Below, one piece after another: positions 50,377-61,219 of a DNA stretch of 64,000 nt. Each line of letters begins with the position of its first letter. Within the stretch, counting starts at the first letter, position 1. The stretch is from Spirodela intermedia (Eukaryota; Streptophyta; Magnoliopsida; Alismatales; Araceae), in assembly GCA_902729315.2 (NCBI GenBank), contig LR746268.1, forward strand, positions 1,175,501-1,239,500, written 5' to 3'. The notes beneath the pieces were generated by a model. It had not been told where the DNA came from. It did no database searches and was given only the letters and a program-made list of their open reading frames with translations. The position numbers and the translations under genes are program-made.

Positions 50377-52067
50377 ATCACTGATAAGTCTTCATTATCA
50401 TGAGTTAATAATTAGTAAATAATATAATTTTAGCCTTAACTCATGATAAATAGACTTATATTTGTGTTAAAGTGTGAAAAGTGATTTTTAGTTGATTAAT
50501 GTGATTTTTTGACTAATTATGTGATTTTATATGAATTTATATAATTTTTACAATCTTACTTTTGAGATAAATAAAGAAAAAGAAATAAAAATAAAAATAT
50601 AACAAAATGGGGGATACCTGCTGACTAATTGAGCCCGCAAGCAAATCGGAAGCACAGTTGGGGAGGAGCCGTGAGTAGGGGCTCAAGTGGCTAGGACTGA
50701 TAGGGGCACGTGTGCGCCACTCCCCTTCTACGTCACCGGTGGCCAGTCGGCTGTGGGGTAGAGTGGTCATACATGTAGGAGAAAAAGACTTGCGAGTGTA
50801 ATATTACTATATATTCACTTGAAACTTTGACGCACAAGCGATGTTGGACTAAACCCACGTCACACCTTCCCTAGAAGGCTTCGATGATTTTAATATCTAT
50901 AATAACCCTTATTTATAATAGAGATATACTATGATGATGTCATTTGATAAGGGTATTAGAGTACTTATGTCAATCTTTCTCATGCAAGCGAGCAACCGGC
51001 GTAGGTTTGAATCCTCCTAGAGCCAAAACTCATATTTCTCATACTTTCTTGCAGACTGCCAGTGAAGGATTAAGCTGCTAGAATCACTAGATCATCAGTG
51101 AAAATCTTGTCAATGCGATTCGTAGAGTATTGTTACTAAAATTATTAAATAATTCATGATAAAAAGATCGCAAATCCATCGAGTAAAGTATCTTTGATTG
51201 ATCGATGAATAAGCCGTTGTCGAAAAGAGGACAATCCGTCGAGAGACGAGTCGCCACCTCCTGAGAGCGTATTAGATACGATGAAGAGCCTCCTCTTGCT
51301 ACATGGACCTGAGGATGAAGCTCCCTGACACGTGCCCCACCTCCATCCAACTCCTCTCCGTCGGGTGACAGTCGCCGGAGAGTTGCAAAGTCGCTATTTT
51401 TCTGCTCTGTTGAGTGACAGCCGCCGGAGACGATTCGACAACCCATTTCATTGATCTCTAGACTTTGCAAGGAGATCTAGAGATTGCCCACATGGTCCTT
51501 GTCCAAGGAGAGCCTTTAAGGCTGTAGACACTACACGACGATCCTTTTGAACGCTCAGGAGTCTGGTGCATTGCTAACGCATCACCGTTGCGACGCTAGA
51601 ACTCTGTTTTCTTGCTTTCAACTTAATTTCTACTTCATTTAGTGATAATTTGTGTGATTTAAATTTACCAAGATATACTTCATTCAATTACGATTCTTCT
51701 GACTTTTATAGATCTTAATTTGATCAATTAAATCATCAGGCAAAACTCTATTTTCGCTCGATTTGCATTCACTAGGCGCTGACATCATCTTGACATTTGC
51801 ACCCTTATTTCTCTTTTTTGTGAATTTTAAATATATTTCCTTTTCATTTTTTAGTATAAAATTCATAGAAAATAGTATCATTTGAGGAAAATTATGACTT
51901 AGAAAATTATTGCTTGGAAAATTACTGCTATTTTTGAAAGTTTATTGAATTATAATTGATATATTTTTTTAGAAATACTTCTAAATATCCAAAAAATCAT
52001 AATTTCTAGTTTTAGAAATTTTAAATTTGTGTGATTTACTATACAACGACTAAGTCACGTCAATCAC
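50377..52067 (+). mobile_element. Solo LTR of an Athila-like gypsy element with 5-bp target-site duplication
   Basis: The LTR is 50382-52062, starting TGATAAGTC and ending CACGTCA. It is homologous to the LTR at 61220-62296. It is flanked by a perfect ATCAC direct repeat (50377-50381 and 52063-52067) with no internal element sequence, the signature of LTR-LTR recombination. It is 1681 bp against 1077 bp for the other copy; most of the difference is a block at about 50716-51190 and about 120 bases near 51620-51750. Confidence 0.93.
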
Positions 52068-52910
52068 CTATCTAAGGTACTTCTAATACAAGCATGGAAT
52101 TTTTCTTCACATATTCTAGAATGGACTTAGTGTCCTTTAGTTGCTGCATCGCTGTTTGGGTTGCTTGTTAAAAATTTACTAGATAGAATTGATTCCAAAT
52201 TTCCTTGCCCAGCTCATCCTAGCATGTCTCAATTGGCCTTGATAGATCTTCAAATTGTAGTTTTCACTAGGTATTTGTATTCCCTATTAAGGAAAAAGTT
52301 GTTAAGAAAAACTTTCACTTCCTCTGAAGAGGTGCTCACATTTAAATACTGTTGCAAATCTCAAAGAAAATTTTCAATCAACATAGCATCTCACTCTCTT
52401 GATAAGGCTTAGGTCTAGGTTCCTTGACCCAAGATGGTCCATACTACAAACCTTGATCATGTGGTCTCTTGAGATTATTGATTCTAATATGGAGGTTGAT
52501 CACAACGTCCTTCATTTGTTGTTGTAGCTTAGCCATTTGTTTGATAAATTCCACCCATACTATTGAGATTTTACCTTTTTTGGCTACATAAGATGTAGCC
52601 ATTTCTCATGTTTGATCATATATAGATTAAAGCTTTTCATCAAATTTTCTAGATAATACATCTACTACATTCATGGCAGCATAGGCATGCCCTCTAGTTT
52701 GGCTGTGCACGCCTCAATTCACTATCACTAGTTAATAGACCGCCTACAATTGGTTTATATGGGCCTCAATGGTTCTTGCCATAATTTCTTGCTGCTCAGC
52801 AAGTTGGGCAATTCTTTGCCCTTAGGATCACTCGTACCTACTCTACCTTTTGCCTCCATGGCATTCTACCAATATTGAAGAAAAAGAAGAGGGGTAGAAT
52901 ATTTAACTCA

Positions 52911-52922
52911 GCTCTAATACCA
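52911..52922 (-). other. Primer-binding site of the minus-strand gypsy element
   Basis: On the minus strand this reads TGGTATTAGAGC, one base from the initiator-Met PBS TGGTATCAGAGC, directly inside the LTR edge. Confidence 0.8.
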
Positions 52923-52923
52923 T

Positions 52924-53212
52924 TGTAATAAGGAAGTTGGTCACTGTGTATGAATTCTTTACCAAGCATTGGGCAATCTGGTCTCCAAAAAACCCTTGTG
53001 TGACCGAAATTGACATTCTTGATAACAAAAAGTGCCTCATACATGCAGCAGGGGGTCCCTCTTATAGATATGTTTCTTTATTGCGAGAAGTGCATCACCC
53101 ACCATCCCCACCCTCCCCGTTGACCTTGCCCTCCAGCCCTATCTCTTCTCACTGCCTTGTAGTGGACTCAATTGTGTCTTTTGTCAAGACAAATAAAGAG
53201 AGATAGACTAAC
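52924..53212 (-). repeat. 5' LTR of the minus-strand gypsy element
   Basis: On the minus strand it starts TGTTAGTC and ends TTACA, one base before the PBS (289 bp). Its right edge coincides with the beginning of DNA homologous to the UGT 3' flank, supporting 53212 as the insertion boundary. Confidence 0.7.
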
Positions 53213-53740
53213 AAAAAGGTGCAGATCTCCAAGGCCACAAATAAAGATGCATTATTATTTCAATGACATGTTGTCCACAAGTTGAAATAAAAAACAAAAG
53301 TAAGAAGGTAAGGGTAACATATTACATTCAATCATATATTAAATACAATGAGATTGATGACAGAAAACGTGTTAAGAACATTTGAGATGCTCCTTCCTAC
53401 AAGTTAGTGAATGGCCAAGTACCATGAGATTGATGACTAGGGGTAGAGAAGGAAAGAAGCCATAAGGTGTGATATTGTAATAAATTTTACTTGACTTTTG
53501 ACAAATTATGCAAGTAGAAATAAAAATCAATGTTAACCCTCATCTACATTCCTTTAAAGTATAGTAGTGGTAGGATCATCTAATGTCATTCACTACTTTG
53601 AGTGCTTATGTTTATAAATTATATGAGATGGGACATGAAAAGTAAACCTGGCTCAAACTTATAAAACATATGACCATATTGATTAAAAACTAATTTATAA
53701 TTTTAACTAGAAATATGTGAAAAATACAACTTAAGTTGTA
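53213..53740 (+). repeat. Duplicate of the UGT 3' flanking sequence
   Basis: Begins GTGCAGATCTCCAAGGCC and matches the DNA after the intact UGT (57693 on, GTGCGCAGATCTCCTAGGCC) through about 200 bases. It then matches 58370-58655, skipping an inserted segment. It is the trace of a second, lost UGT copy. Confidence 0.85.
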
Positions 53741-54950
53741 TGGTGGCTAGGAAGCTACAGCTAGACTACAGTGTTGGGAGGGCATGTAGGTCTATAAAAG
53801 ATGAGGAGGATGGAGGAGGTCATATTAAAAAAAGAAGTAAAGATAAAATATTTTAAAATTCTAGACAAAGGATATTAATGTTCCAACTGCAACAAATAAC
53901 ACAATTGCCATGAAATTACAGAAAATTATTTCTTCTTAACTTGTAACTGATTAAAAAAGAGCAATAAGATTGAAAAATACTTTCAAATCCACGATAATGC
54001 CTTGTCTAAATACACATGTCCAATAATTTTATTTAAGTAGGGGCGGGGGAGGGCAATACATAATTGAAAGAATGAGTGTGTGTGGGGGGGGGGGGGTAGG
54101 GGCATGCAAATGTAGCCAAATGTGGGCAGAGTAGCAGGTTGGCATGTGGTGTGAAATGAGTGCTAAATGGAAGAGTGAAGGACATGAGGATGACAAATAA
54201 AGTTGGGAGAGTGGTTGAATAAATCTAATCAAGTGACATATTATTAAGTAATTATTCTGATTGTCAAAAAATAGTAGAAATAAAATAAAAACAGCTCAGC
54301 TGATGAGACATGCAGACCACATTAGATACATAATTAGAACAGTGAATCAATTATGGTGATCCAATTAACTCTTCTAAAAGATTAGATACATAATAGATTA
54401 TGGTGATCACTTGGTTGAATAAATCCAATTATGGTGATCTAGTTAATAAATGAAATGGCAATGAACAATCTGGTTGCCAATTATTTGACAGCTAGGTTTT
54501 ATAGTATCATCAGATATCCAATAACTAACTCTTTGACTATCTAGTGGTTGTAATGTTAGAGAGAATTAATGTAGTTAAAGGAGAGAGTGCACTCTTATGA
54601 TAGTAAATGCAGGCTCTTGGAGCTGCTCGACTACAGGTTATATCATGGTTGCATCACTCTTTCAATTGCTTTATTACTTTGGCTTACCAAATAGTTCAAG
54701 AAAATGTCAAAGCATCATGTAAATTTGTTACACAGTTTAGTTTACAATACTAGCAATGATGTAATACGAATTCTCTTGTTGAAGGTATGGAAGCTCAAAA
54801 ATCTCAGCAATTCACATAGGCTTAATTTTGTTGGACATAAGCTAAACTTCACTTGTTCTGGCTCTAAACTTCTCCTTTCATCTCATGCATGAGTAGATAG
54901 GTTTGGTAGTTGTCCCTCTCACCCTGCTTTGATCTGAGGCTGTCTCTAAA
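53741..54950. other. Intergenic DNA before the UGT relic
   Basis: AT-rich, with a poly-G run (54084-54096) and short local repeats around 54340-54450 (ATTATGGTGATC and GATTAGATACATAAT recur). No gene is recognisable. Confidence 0.6.
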
Positions 54951-55061
54951 GTCTTCATCCCCCACTTTGTTCCCAACCACATGAAACCCACGATGGACCT
55001 CACCTACACATTCAATGCCAACACTGTGGACTTCACAATGCCCGTCACCCCTAATACTTGA
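54951..55061 (+). pseudogene. UDP-glycosyltransferase N-terminal relic
   Basis: Translates to VFIPHFVPNHMKPTMDL followed by a diverged segment ending VTPNT and a stop. It aligns with residues 7-43 of the intact UGT at 56067 (VFFIPFFVPSHMNPMTDL). It keeps the histidine equivalent to the catalytic base. No further UGT sequence follows. Confidence 0.85.
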
Positions 55062-56066
55062 TGAAATGTCTATTGAGAAACACAGAGATGCCCGTCATTT
55101 TGTATGACTAAGTGACGAAGAACCCTCAATAAGGTATGACAAAGAACCCTCACTTTGTATTAGTGAGGGAAATGACTTATGCACTCATGACTCATGCAGA
55201 GATTGAGACCAGCTTTGACAGATTGGGCCTTACTTAGCTCCTCAAAGGGTTGCTCCCCATGCAATAAAGGAAACTGTGATTTATAAGCAACTTGGGCAGC
55301 CTGTTGTTTGAAGACAAGATGGCTTATGTTCACCCATGATTTTTTTTTCTTGGGCCTTTCCATTTGGGCTGAACTTATCGGAGTTGGTATTTGGACCGAA
55401 CTTCTAAGAAGGTTACCCATCCCGGAGGTTTTTCGAGACAGGGGACTCACGATACTTGGACGGAACAGCTTTTTATATTTCGTTGGCGGCACTTTGGTTC
55501 GGAGCTGGTGTGGTGGCTCGCGGCACGTGGTGGTACATTTTTACCTCACGTGCGCACAAGGGACTTCCTAGGGAGGGTCACTCTCCCGAGGCATACAGCT
55601 GCCTCTGTCTGTGGAGTCCTAGAGAGTTCCTAGAGAGGAACAGCTTTTTCTATTTCTTATGACTGCAGTCTCCAAAGAAAAGGAAATCTGGAAAGCGGCA
55701 GATCTGAAACCGGCGGGAGGTTTTTATTCTAGTCTGACTCGACTAGATTACATGGAGGCATCATTGATTCACGTCTCTTCGAGAAAGAGGCAATTTATCA
55801 GGTTGGGAATAAGTGTTCATTTAGTGTGGCAACCTATTCTTTTCATTCATCAATCAAGTACCAATATATTTATGACGCGTTCAGAACTCGACAATGTCAT
55901 GTGGCACACTTTACTGTAGAACGTGTTCATCAAATCGGAAGCCGGGATCTAAGATGGCCGCGTGGTCCCCCCAGCGAGGGCGGAACTGAGAATAAAAACC
56001 GCCCCGTCGAGCTAAGATCTCTGCAGCTGAGCACGGGTGTTCACAGTGAGCTTCTACACTGCCGCC
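55062..56066. other. Upstream region of the intact UGT gene
   Basis: Contains short tandem phrases (GACAAAGAACCCTCA and GACGAAGAACCCTCA near 55120-55160) and a repeated GGAACAGCTTTTT at about 55465 and 55639. It should hold the UGT promoter. Confidence 0.6.
55864..55872 (+). promoter_or_regulatory. Possible TATA box of the UGT gene
   Basis: TATATTTAT lies about 195 bases before the ATG, in an otherwise GC-balanced stretch. Position and composition fit; there is no other support. Confidence 0.3.
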
Positions 56067-57536
56067 ATGCCGGGGCCAATGCAGGTGTTCTTCATCCCCT
56101 TCTTCGTGCCCAGCCACATGAACCCCATGACGGACCTCGCCTGCGCGTTCGCCGCCCGCGGGGTTGACGCCACGATGGTTGTGACCCCCGCCAACGGGGC
56201 GCTCATCCAGCGGACCGTCGAGCGGGCAGCCAGCGCCGGGCTCCCCATCCGCATCCTTAACTACCCCTTCCCCTCCGCAGAGGTGGGGCTCGCGGAAGGC
56301 GTCGAGAACCTCGTGTCGGCGCCGCCTGAGGAGGAGTGGAAGATCAACCGGGCGGTGGACCTCGTCCAGGGAATCCACGAGCGCCTCCTGCGGGAGCACC
56401 GCCCCCACGCCGTCGTGGCGGACTGCTCCTTTGCGAGCCTGACCTACGTCGCTAGGGACCTGGGTATCCCTCGGGTGGTGTTCCTGCCGTTCGGCGCCTT
56501 CCCTCTCGTGGTGAGCGTGAGGCTGATGGAGCACGAGCCATACGCCGGCCTCGCCGACGGGGACAACACCCCGTTTCTCGTCCCCGACGTCCCCGACAAG
56601 GTGGAGATGGTGAAGTCGGAGCTCCCCAACCACCTCAGAATAGCGAGTCACCTCACCGAGAACATGGAGTTTATGAGGAAATCGACGCTGGAGTGTTTCG
56701 GCGCGGTGTTGAACACGTCCTACGACCTGGAGCCGGCCTACTGCGACCAGTTCCTGCGGACAGAGTGCCGACGAGGGTTCTTCGTCGGCCCGTACGCGCT
56801 GTTGTCCGAGAAGAAAGATGATTTTGAGGATCGAGATGACAAGTGCTTGGCTTGGCTGGAGACGCAGGAGACGGCCTCGGTGGTGTTTGTGGGCTTCGGG
56901 AGCTTCCTCTTCTTTAGCAAGGAGCAGCACTGGGAGATGGCGCGGGGGCTGGAGGCCTCGGGGCGCCCGTTCCTGTGGACGTTGAAGGAGAGTGACTTCG
57001 CCGGCGGCGGCGCGGACTGGCTGCCGGAGGGTTTCGAGGAGAGGACCCGGGGCCAGGGCCTTGTCGTCAGGGGGTGGGTGCCTCAGATGGCGATCCTGAA
57101 CCACCGGGCGACGGGGGCCTTCGTCACCCACCTGGGATGGAACTCCCTGACGGAGGGTCTCTACGCCGGCGTGCCCATGATCACCTGGCCGCTTGCACAC
57201 GAGCAATTCATCAGCGAGAGGCTGGTGGTGAACATTCTCCGTGTCGGCGTGCGGATGTGGGACGGGTACAGGAGCAGCCTTCCGGAGGCGGCGGCCAAGG
57301 CGGTCGTCATGGGGGACGCCATCGCGCGCACGGTCTCGCGGCTCCTCCCGCCGGGCTTCGCCGACGAGGAGGTGGAGGCACTGAGGAAGCAGGCCGCCGG
57401 GTACCGCGCCAGGGTACGGGCGGCGGTAAAGGAGGGGGGTGCGGCCTACAACGATCTCACCCGACTCATCGACGGCCTCAAGGCCTTCCGTCCAGAAGCC
57501 GAGTGGGGGGATTCCGCTGCCATCTCCATCCCCTAG
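56067..57536 (+). CDS. UDP-glycosyltransferase (GT1), UGT73-like, intronless
   Basis: Encodes 489 aa, a usual plant UGT length. ATG at 56067 sits in GCCGCCATGC; the alternative upstream reading starts at GTG. A second Met at residue 5 is possible. Likely catalytic His17 lies in VPSHMNPMTDLA, and a candidate activating Asp119 in VVADCSF. The C-terminal PSPG box spans residues 337-380 (WVPQMAILNH ... WPLAHEQ), and its final Gln380 favours UDP-glucose as donor. The usual THCGWNS is THLGWNS here (Cys to Leu at 356). It transfers sugar to a small molecule in the cytosol; the acceptor cannot be read from sequence. Very GC-rich throughout. A relic and duplicated flanks nearby show it once belonged to a tandem array. 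Confidence 0.93.
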   Translation: MPGPMQVFFIPFFVPSHMNPMTDLACAFAARGVDATMVVTPANGALIQRTVERAASAGLPIRILNYPFPSAEVGLAEGVENLVSAPPEEEWKINRAVDLVQGIHERLLREHRPHAVVADCSFASLTYVARDLGIPRVVFLPFGAFPLVVSVRLMEHEPYAGLADGDNTPFLVPDVPDKVEMVKSELPNHLRIASHLTENMEFMRKSTLECFGAVLNTSYDLEPAYCDQFLRTECRRGFFVGPYALLSEKKDDFEDRDDKCLAWLETQETASVVFVGFGSFLFFSKEQHWEMARGLEASGRPFLWTLKESDFAGGGADWLPEGFEERTRGQGLVVRGWVPQMAILNHRATGAFVTHLGWNSLTEGLYAGVPMITWPLAHEQFISERLVVNILRVGVRMWDGYRSSLPEAAAKAVVMGDAIARTVSRLLPPGFADEEVEALRKQAAGYRARVRAAVKEGGAAYNDLTRLIDGLKAFRPEAEWGDSAAISIP

Positions 57537-58658
57537 CTGGGTTTCTTGTCTGCTTCTCCTTCGGAGCTTCCTCCACGTGGTTTTTTTCCTTCATGTTTCT
57601 GGCCACTTGTCATCTGGTACCCATCCTCCCACGGCTGTGCCATGGCAGAAGCTCCGCCTTGTGGTGGATGCAAGCCTGACTGCAGACAGGAGTGCGCAGA
57701 TCTCCTAGGCCGCGAATAAGGGTGCATTATTATTCCGATGACACGTCATCCACAAGTTGAGATAAACAGGAAAGTAGGAAGACGACGGTAACCTATTATT
57801 TTCAATTATATATCAAATACAATGAGATTGATGACTAAAAACGTGTTCAGAACATCCCGGATGCTCCTGCTATTTGGCGAAAGGCCAAATATCATGAGAC
57901 TGATGAACGATTTTAGCCATACGACTAAAGAATTTGCCCTTCAACTCACATGATCATTGTATAGAGCGGAATATGTTAGATATTTAGAAACGAGAGACGA
58001 TAGTCACTATACCTAATTTTCTCTCATGCATCAAGGAGCTAAACTTTGCAGCTAGGTGGTTTTGATATTCTGAATTTCTTGGGCGACACAACCATCACAA
58101 GATCTCCAAAAGAAAACCCAACTTCATTATGAATTTTATTAAGTGAGCTAAAACATGTTGTAGTTGTTTGCTTGAGGGATGGAAATATGGTCGAAAATGA
58201 AGTTATCTCAAGGAATTGAAAGGACACAAGATCACTTACATGTTCAATGAGCATGATAGTGATACCAATGAAATGTCATAAATAAGAAAAAATAGAGGAT
58301 TCATTACCTAAGGGCTAACTTTCACATTGATATGAAGTGATTGAGAGAATAGTGAAATTGGATAGAAAGGAAAATAAGCCTTAAGGTATGATATTGCAAT
58401 AAATGTTACTTTACTTATGAAAAATTATAGTAGCATTAATTCTATCAAAGAAAGTAGAAATAAAAAATAATATTAACCCTCATCTATAGTCCTATGGAGT
58501 GTATTAAAGGTAGGATCAGCCAATGACATTTCATTATTTTGAGAGCTTATGTTTATAAATTTTGTGAGATAGGACATGAAAAATAAACTTGGCTCAAACT
58601 TAGAAAATATATGACCATATTGCTTAAAAAATAATTTATTATTTCTATTTAGAAAATA
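57537..58658. other. UGT 3' flank, duplicated at 53213 and containing a gypsy fragment
   Basis: From 57693 it matches 53215-53420, and from 58370 it matches 53450-53740. The intervening roughly 450 bases are absent from the other copy and include a gypsy pol fragment. At 58659 a copia LTR begins. Confidence 0.75.
57930..58260 (-). pseudogene. Ty3/gypsy integrase C-terminal fragment
   Basis: The minus-strand frame contains VGFSFGDLVMVVSPKKF, like the GD.V.V...P.RFP segment after the gypsy integrase core. It is preceded by a diverged segment resembling the EHV.DL.....I region. No other part of the element is seen. The assignment rests on this motif alone. Confidence 0.55.
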
Positions 58659-58863
58659 TGTCACAATAAAATTTTAAAATAGGCTCACTAGACCCACCAG
58701 GCCCATTTTGGACTTGTTCTCTTCACGTCCTTATTCTTCCTCCACTATCTTCACTTCTTCTTCTTCTCTCTCTCTCTCTCTCTCTCTTTATTTTCTTCTA
58801 TATAACCTCATGTACTTTTCTTCTTCAAATCAATTCTAAAGTTTTCTCTTCCTCTTGTCAACA
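58659..58863 (+). repeat. 5' LTR of copia-3 (includes a (TC)n run)
   Basis: Starts TGTCACAATA exactly where homology to the duplicated UGT flank stops and ends TCAACA before the PBS. A TC run at 58765-58789 precedes TATATAA (58800-58806), a plausible LTR promoter. Confidence 0.8.
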
Positions 58864-58876
58864 TGGTATTAGTGCC
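58864..58876 (+). other. Primer-binding site of copia-3
   Basis: TGGTATTAGTGCC, two changes from the initiator-Met PBS, directly after the LTR. Confidence 0.85.
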
Positions 58877-59297
58877 TTAGGGTTTCTTTGCCGCTACGTT
58901 TCTACCTCTTCTCCTATCTCAACGTCACCTATCCTCTCCCGATGCAATCTCCTATAGTGTTGTCTTGCATGCCTACCTAGTGCTTGGTTTGTATAGCCCT
59001 ACATGCCTACCGTACTTCTTGCTGCATGCACCTGCGTGCCTGTTTGGTGCTTGCCTTGTGTCATCTTGCACACCTGATGGCACCATTTCCCATCGGTTCC
59101 CCCTGCACTGACAACAGGTGCTGCATGTGCCACCTCCCGCTACCGCCCCCACCGCCGCCCCTTTGCTGCCTCCCGACGCCTCACATGGCTCTAGGGATGT
59201 CCCCTCCCAATGTCATCTCATCTCCCACTAATCCTGATCTATGGATCTAGTGGGTGAATCCTTGATGTCTCAAGCACCTCCTCTGCCAATTCTTTAG

Positions 59298-61215
59298 TTG
59301 ACTGTCGCTCTTCCTCTGATTGGGTTGGCTACTCCACAGCACTCTATCACGACGCAACTCACTCAACCGACATATGTCTTTAATAGACATGATTATACAT
59401 CGTGGGCCTCTAGATTTGAGCACTTCTTGATGTCGCACAACCTTTTTCACCACTTGTCGACTGATCCGCCTAGCCTCACTAACCCGTCCTTTACTTCATA
59501 GTCTTAGCTCGATTGAGCCATCCTTACCTACACACTTCAAAGCATTGATCTGAGTATTGCTGAGTCTCCCGCTTGACTTCACCCTATGCAACAACTCTAG
59601 ATGACATTGGAGAATATGTATGTCATTAGAAGAATATTAGTCATGTAGTCAAGATCTTCAAGTCACTTCTTATTTGCAAGTAAGGCGACTCCTCACTTTA
59701 GGCTCATTTCTGTCATCTCCAGACCCTAATATAGGAACTTATCATTTATTAGCCTCTGACCATTGACCTCCAGACATTCTAGTACTACCGTCAGGAGTTT
59801 CTTGTTGGAGTCTATCTAAGTAGACTTCACCCATCAATTACCTCTTAGATTTGTGGGAGGATCCTCTTTGGAGACTAGGTACTTAATATCTCTCACATTT
59901 TCTTTACTACATTTTGTGTAAGTGTAGGCTCTCCTTTTGGTATCGCTAGTAGCACATCTACTCCTTTGGTGATGGTCGTCTCCACTCTTCGAGCACCGCA
60001 TGATCCTCCTACTTTGAGACTAGACAATGGTTGTCTGTCACAAGGGAAGGGCCACAATTCTTTTCCTCCATATATCTACTGTGGCAAGTAAAATCACCCA
60101 CTCGACAAATATTGGAAATAGTTCAAGAAGCCCAACTTTGGCCAACCAGCTCTCCTACCTCTTTCACCAACTTCTTTGACGTCATCTAGTGTCCAATCTC
60201 CAATATTTCAGGTGACATTGACCTCCACCCAGTATAAAGCACTACACTGCTCTAGTGATATCATGACTCATTCCTCGGCCAATCTGGCCTCACTTCTGAA
60301 TCTTTTCACATTAGATACACATGTTCTCCTTGTATCTTCATCTTCACCATGGATTATTGACTTGGAGGCCTCCACCCACATAACTATCACACCCACTATT
60401 TTATCGGTACACTAGTCTACCCCTCATCATCAATCGATTTTCATTACCAATGACTAGACTTGTCTAGTCAATGGACATGGTAATACTGTTGTTATCCTAA
60501 GTATTCTTCTCACCCAGGTTCTCTATATTCTTACATTTCTTGTTAACCTCTTATCTATTAGTGACATTATCGATGGCTCGACTTGTCTAGTCAATAGACA
60601 TGGTAATATTGTTGTTATCCTAAGTATTCTTCTCACCTAGGTTCTCTATATTCTTAGATTTCTTGTTAACCTCTTATCTATTAGTGACATTACCAATGAC
60701 TGAACTTGTCTAGTCAATGGACATGATAATACCATCATTATCCTAAGTATTCTTCTCACCTAGGTTCTCTATATTCTTGGATTTCTTGCTAATATCTTAT
60801 CTATTACTGACATTACTCGAGCCATTCTTTGCTCCGTTACATTTTTTTCTTTTCATTGTATCTTCTAGGATCTGTATACCGGACGGAGGATTGGTTTGGG
60901 GTGTGAGAATGAACGAGATGTCTACATGCTAATTTCAGATGAACATTCTTCTAGCTTTCAAGCTTTTTTTGTTTCCTTTACGGTCACTTCATCTCTTTTG
61001 TGGTCTTGTTATTTGGGACACTTTTATTTTGAAAAACTTCAAAAAACCTTATCTTGACTTTCTCTTAATAAGTTTGTGTGCAAGTTATGTCAATTAGGTA
61101 AATACCGTCGTGGTTCATACTCGAGTTGAGACAAGATTTCATCTATAACACCTTTTGACCTCATTCATTGTAATTTTTGAGGCCCCTCTTGGACTCTATC
61201 TGTCTCGGGCTATCA
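59298..61215 (+). pseudogene. Degenerate copia-3 gag-protease-integrase start
   Basis: The gag segment YTSWASRFEHFLMSH lies near 59395-59440. A CCHC-like remnant lies near 60070-60110. The protease active-site segment WIIDLEASTHIT (normally D-S/T-G-A) is near 60352-60390. VLYILTFLVNLLSISDI is followed by a triplication, then DLYTGRRIGLG near 60870. A diverged integrase zinc-binding region follows (LGH near 61016, CKLCQLGKYRR near 61080), then FDLIHCNF at about 61150. Stops are frequent. Confidence 0.87.
60442..60815 (+). repeat. Three tandem 123-bp units inside copia-3
   Basis: TTGTCTAGTCAATGGACATG begins at 60460 and recurs at 60583 and 60706, exactly 123 bases apart. The whole unit from ACATTACCAATGACT to CTATTAGTGACATT is repeated with few changes. 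The period is 41 codons, so frame is kept. Confidence 0.93.
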
Positions 61216-61219
61216 CTAT

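Larger units (their letters stand above)
50290..53212 (-). mobile_element. Ty3/gypsy remnant on the minus strand, split by a solo LTR
   Basis: On the minus strand an LTR (53212-52924) is followed by a PBS and a gag frame starting near 52859. The gag has the segment like TAMQQLKDTKSILEYVKKNS, typical of the Ty3/gypsy gag core, up to about 52080. The gag is interrupted by the 1.7-kb solo LTR at 50382-52062 and resumes at 50376 with a DKLHYFME segment. Left of about 50290 the similarity fades; pol and the 3' LTR are absent. Confidence 0.75.
58659..61219 (+). mobile_element. Ty1/copia element (copia-3), truncated by an Athila-like insertion
   Basis: A 205-bp LTR (58659-58863, TG...CA) is followed immediately by a PBS. 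Then come gag, protease and the GAG-pre-integrase region, up to the integrase start at about 61140-61219, where an Athila-like LTR begins. The frame is broken by many stops. Integrase core, RT and the 3' LTR are not in the window and may continue beyond the inserted element. Confidence 0.88.

Noticed and set aside
50995-51035. Possible tRNA gene (GGTTTGAATCC)
   Set aside because: Only a B-box-like string is present. No acceptor stem, D-arm or A-box can be fitted.
55911-57206. 431-codon minus-strand frame opposite the UGT
   Set aside because: It is an antisense shadow of a very GC-rich gene. Its translation has no recognisable domain, while the plus strand is a complete UGT.
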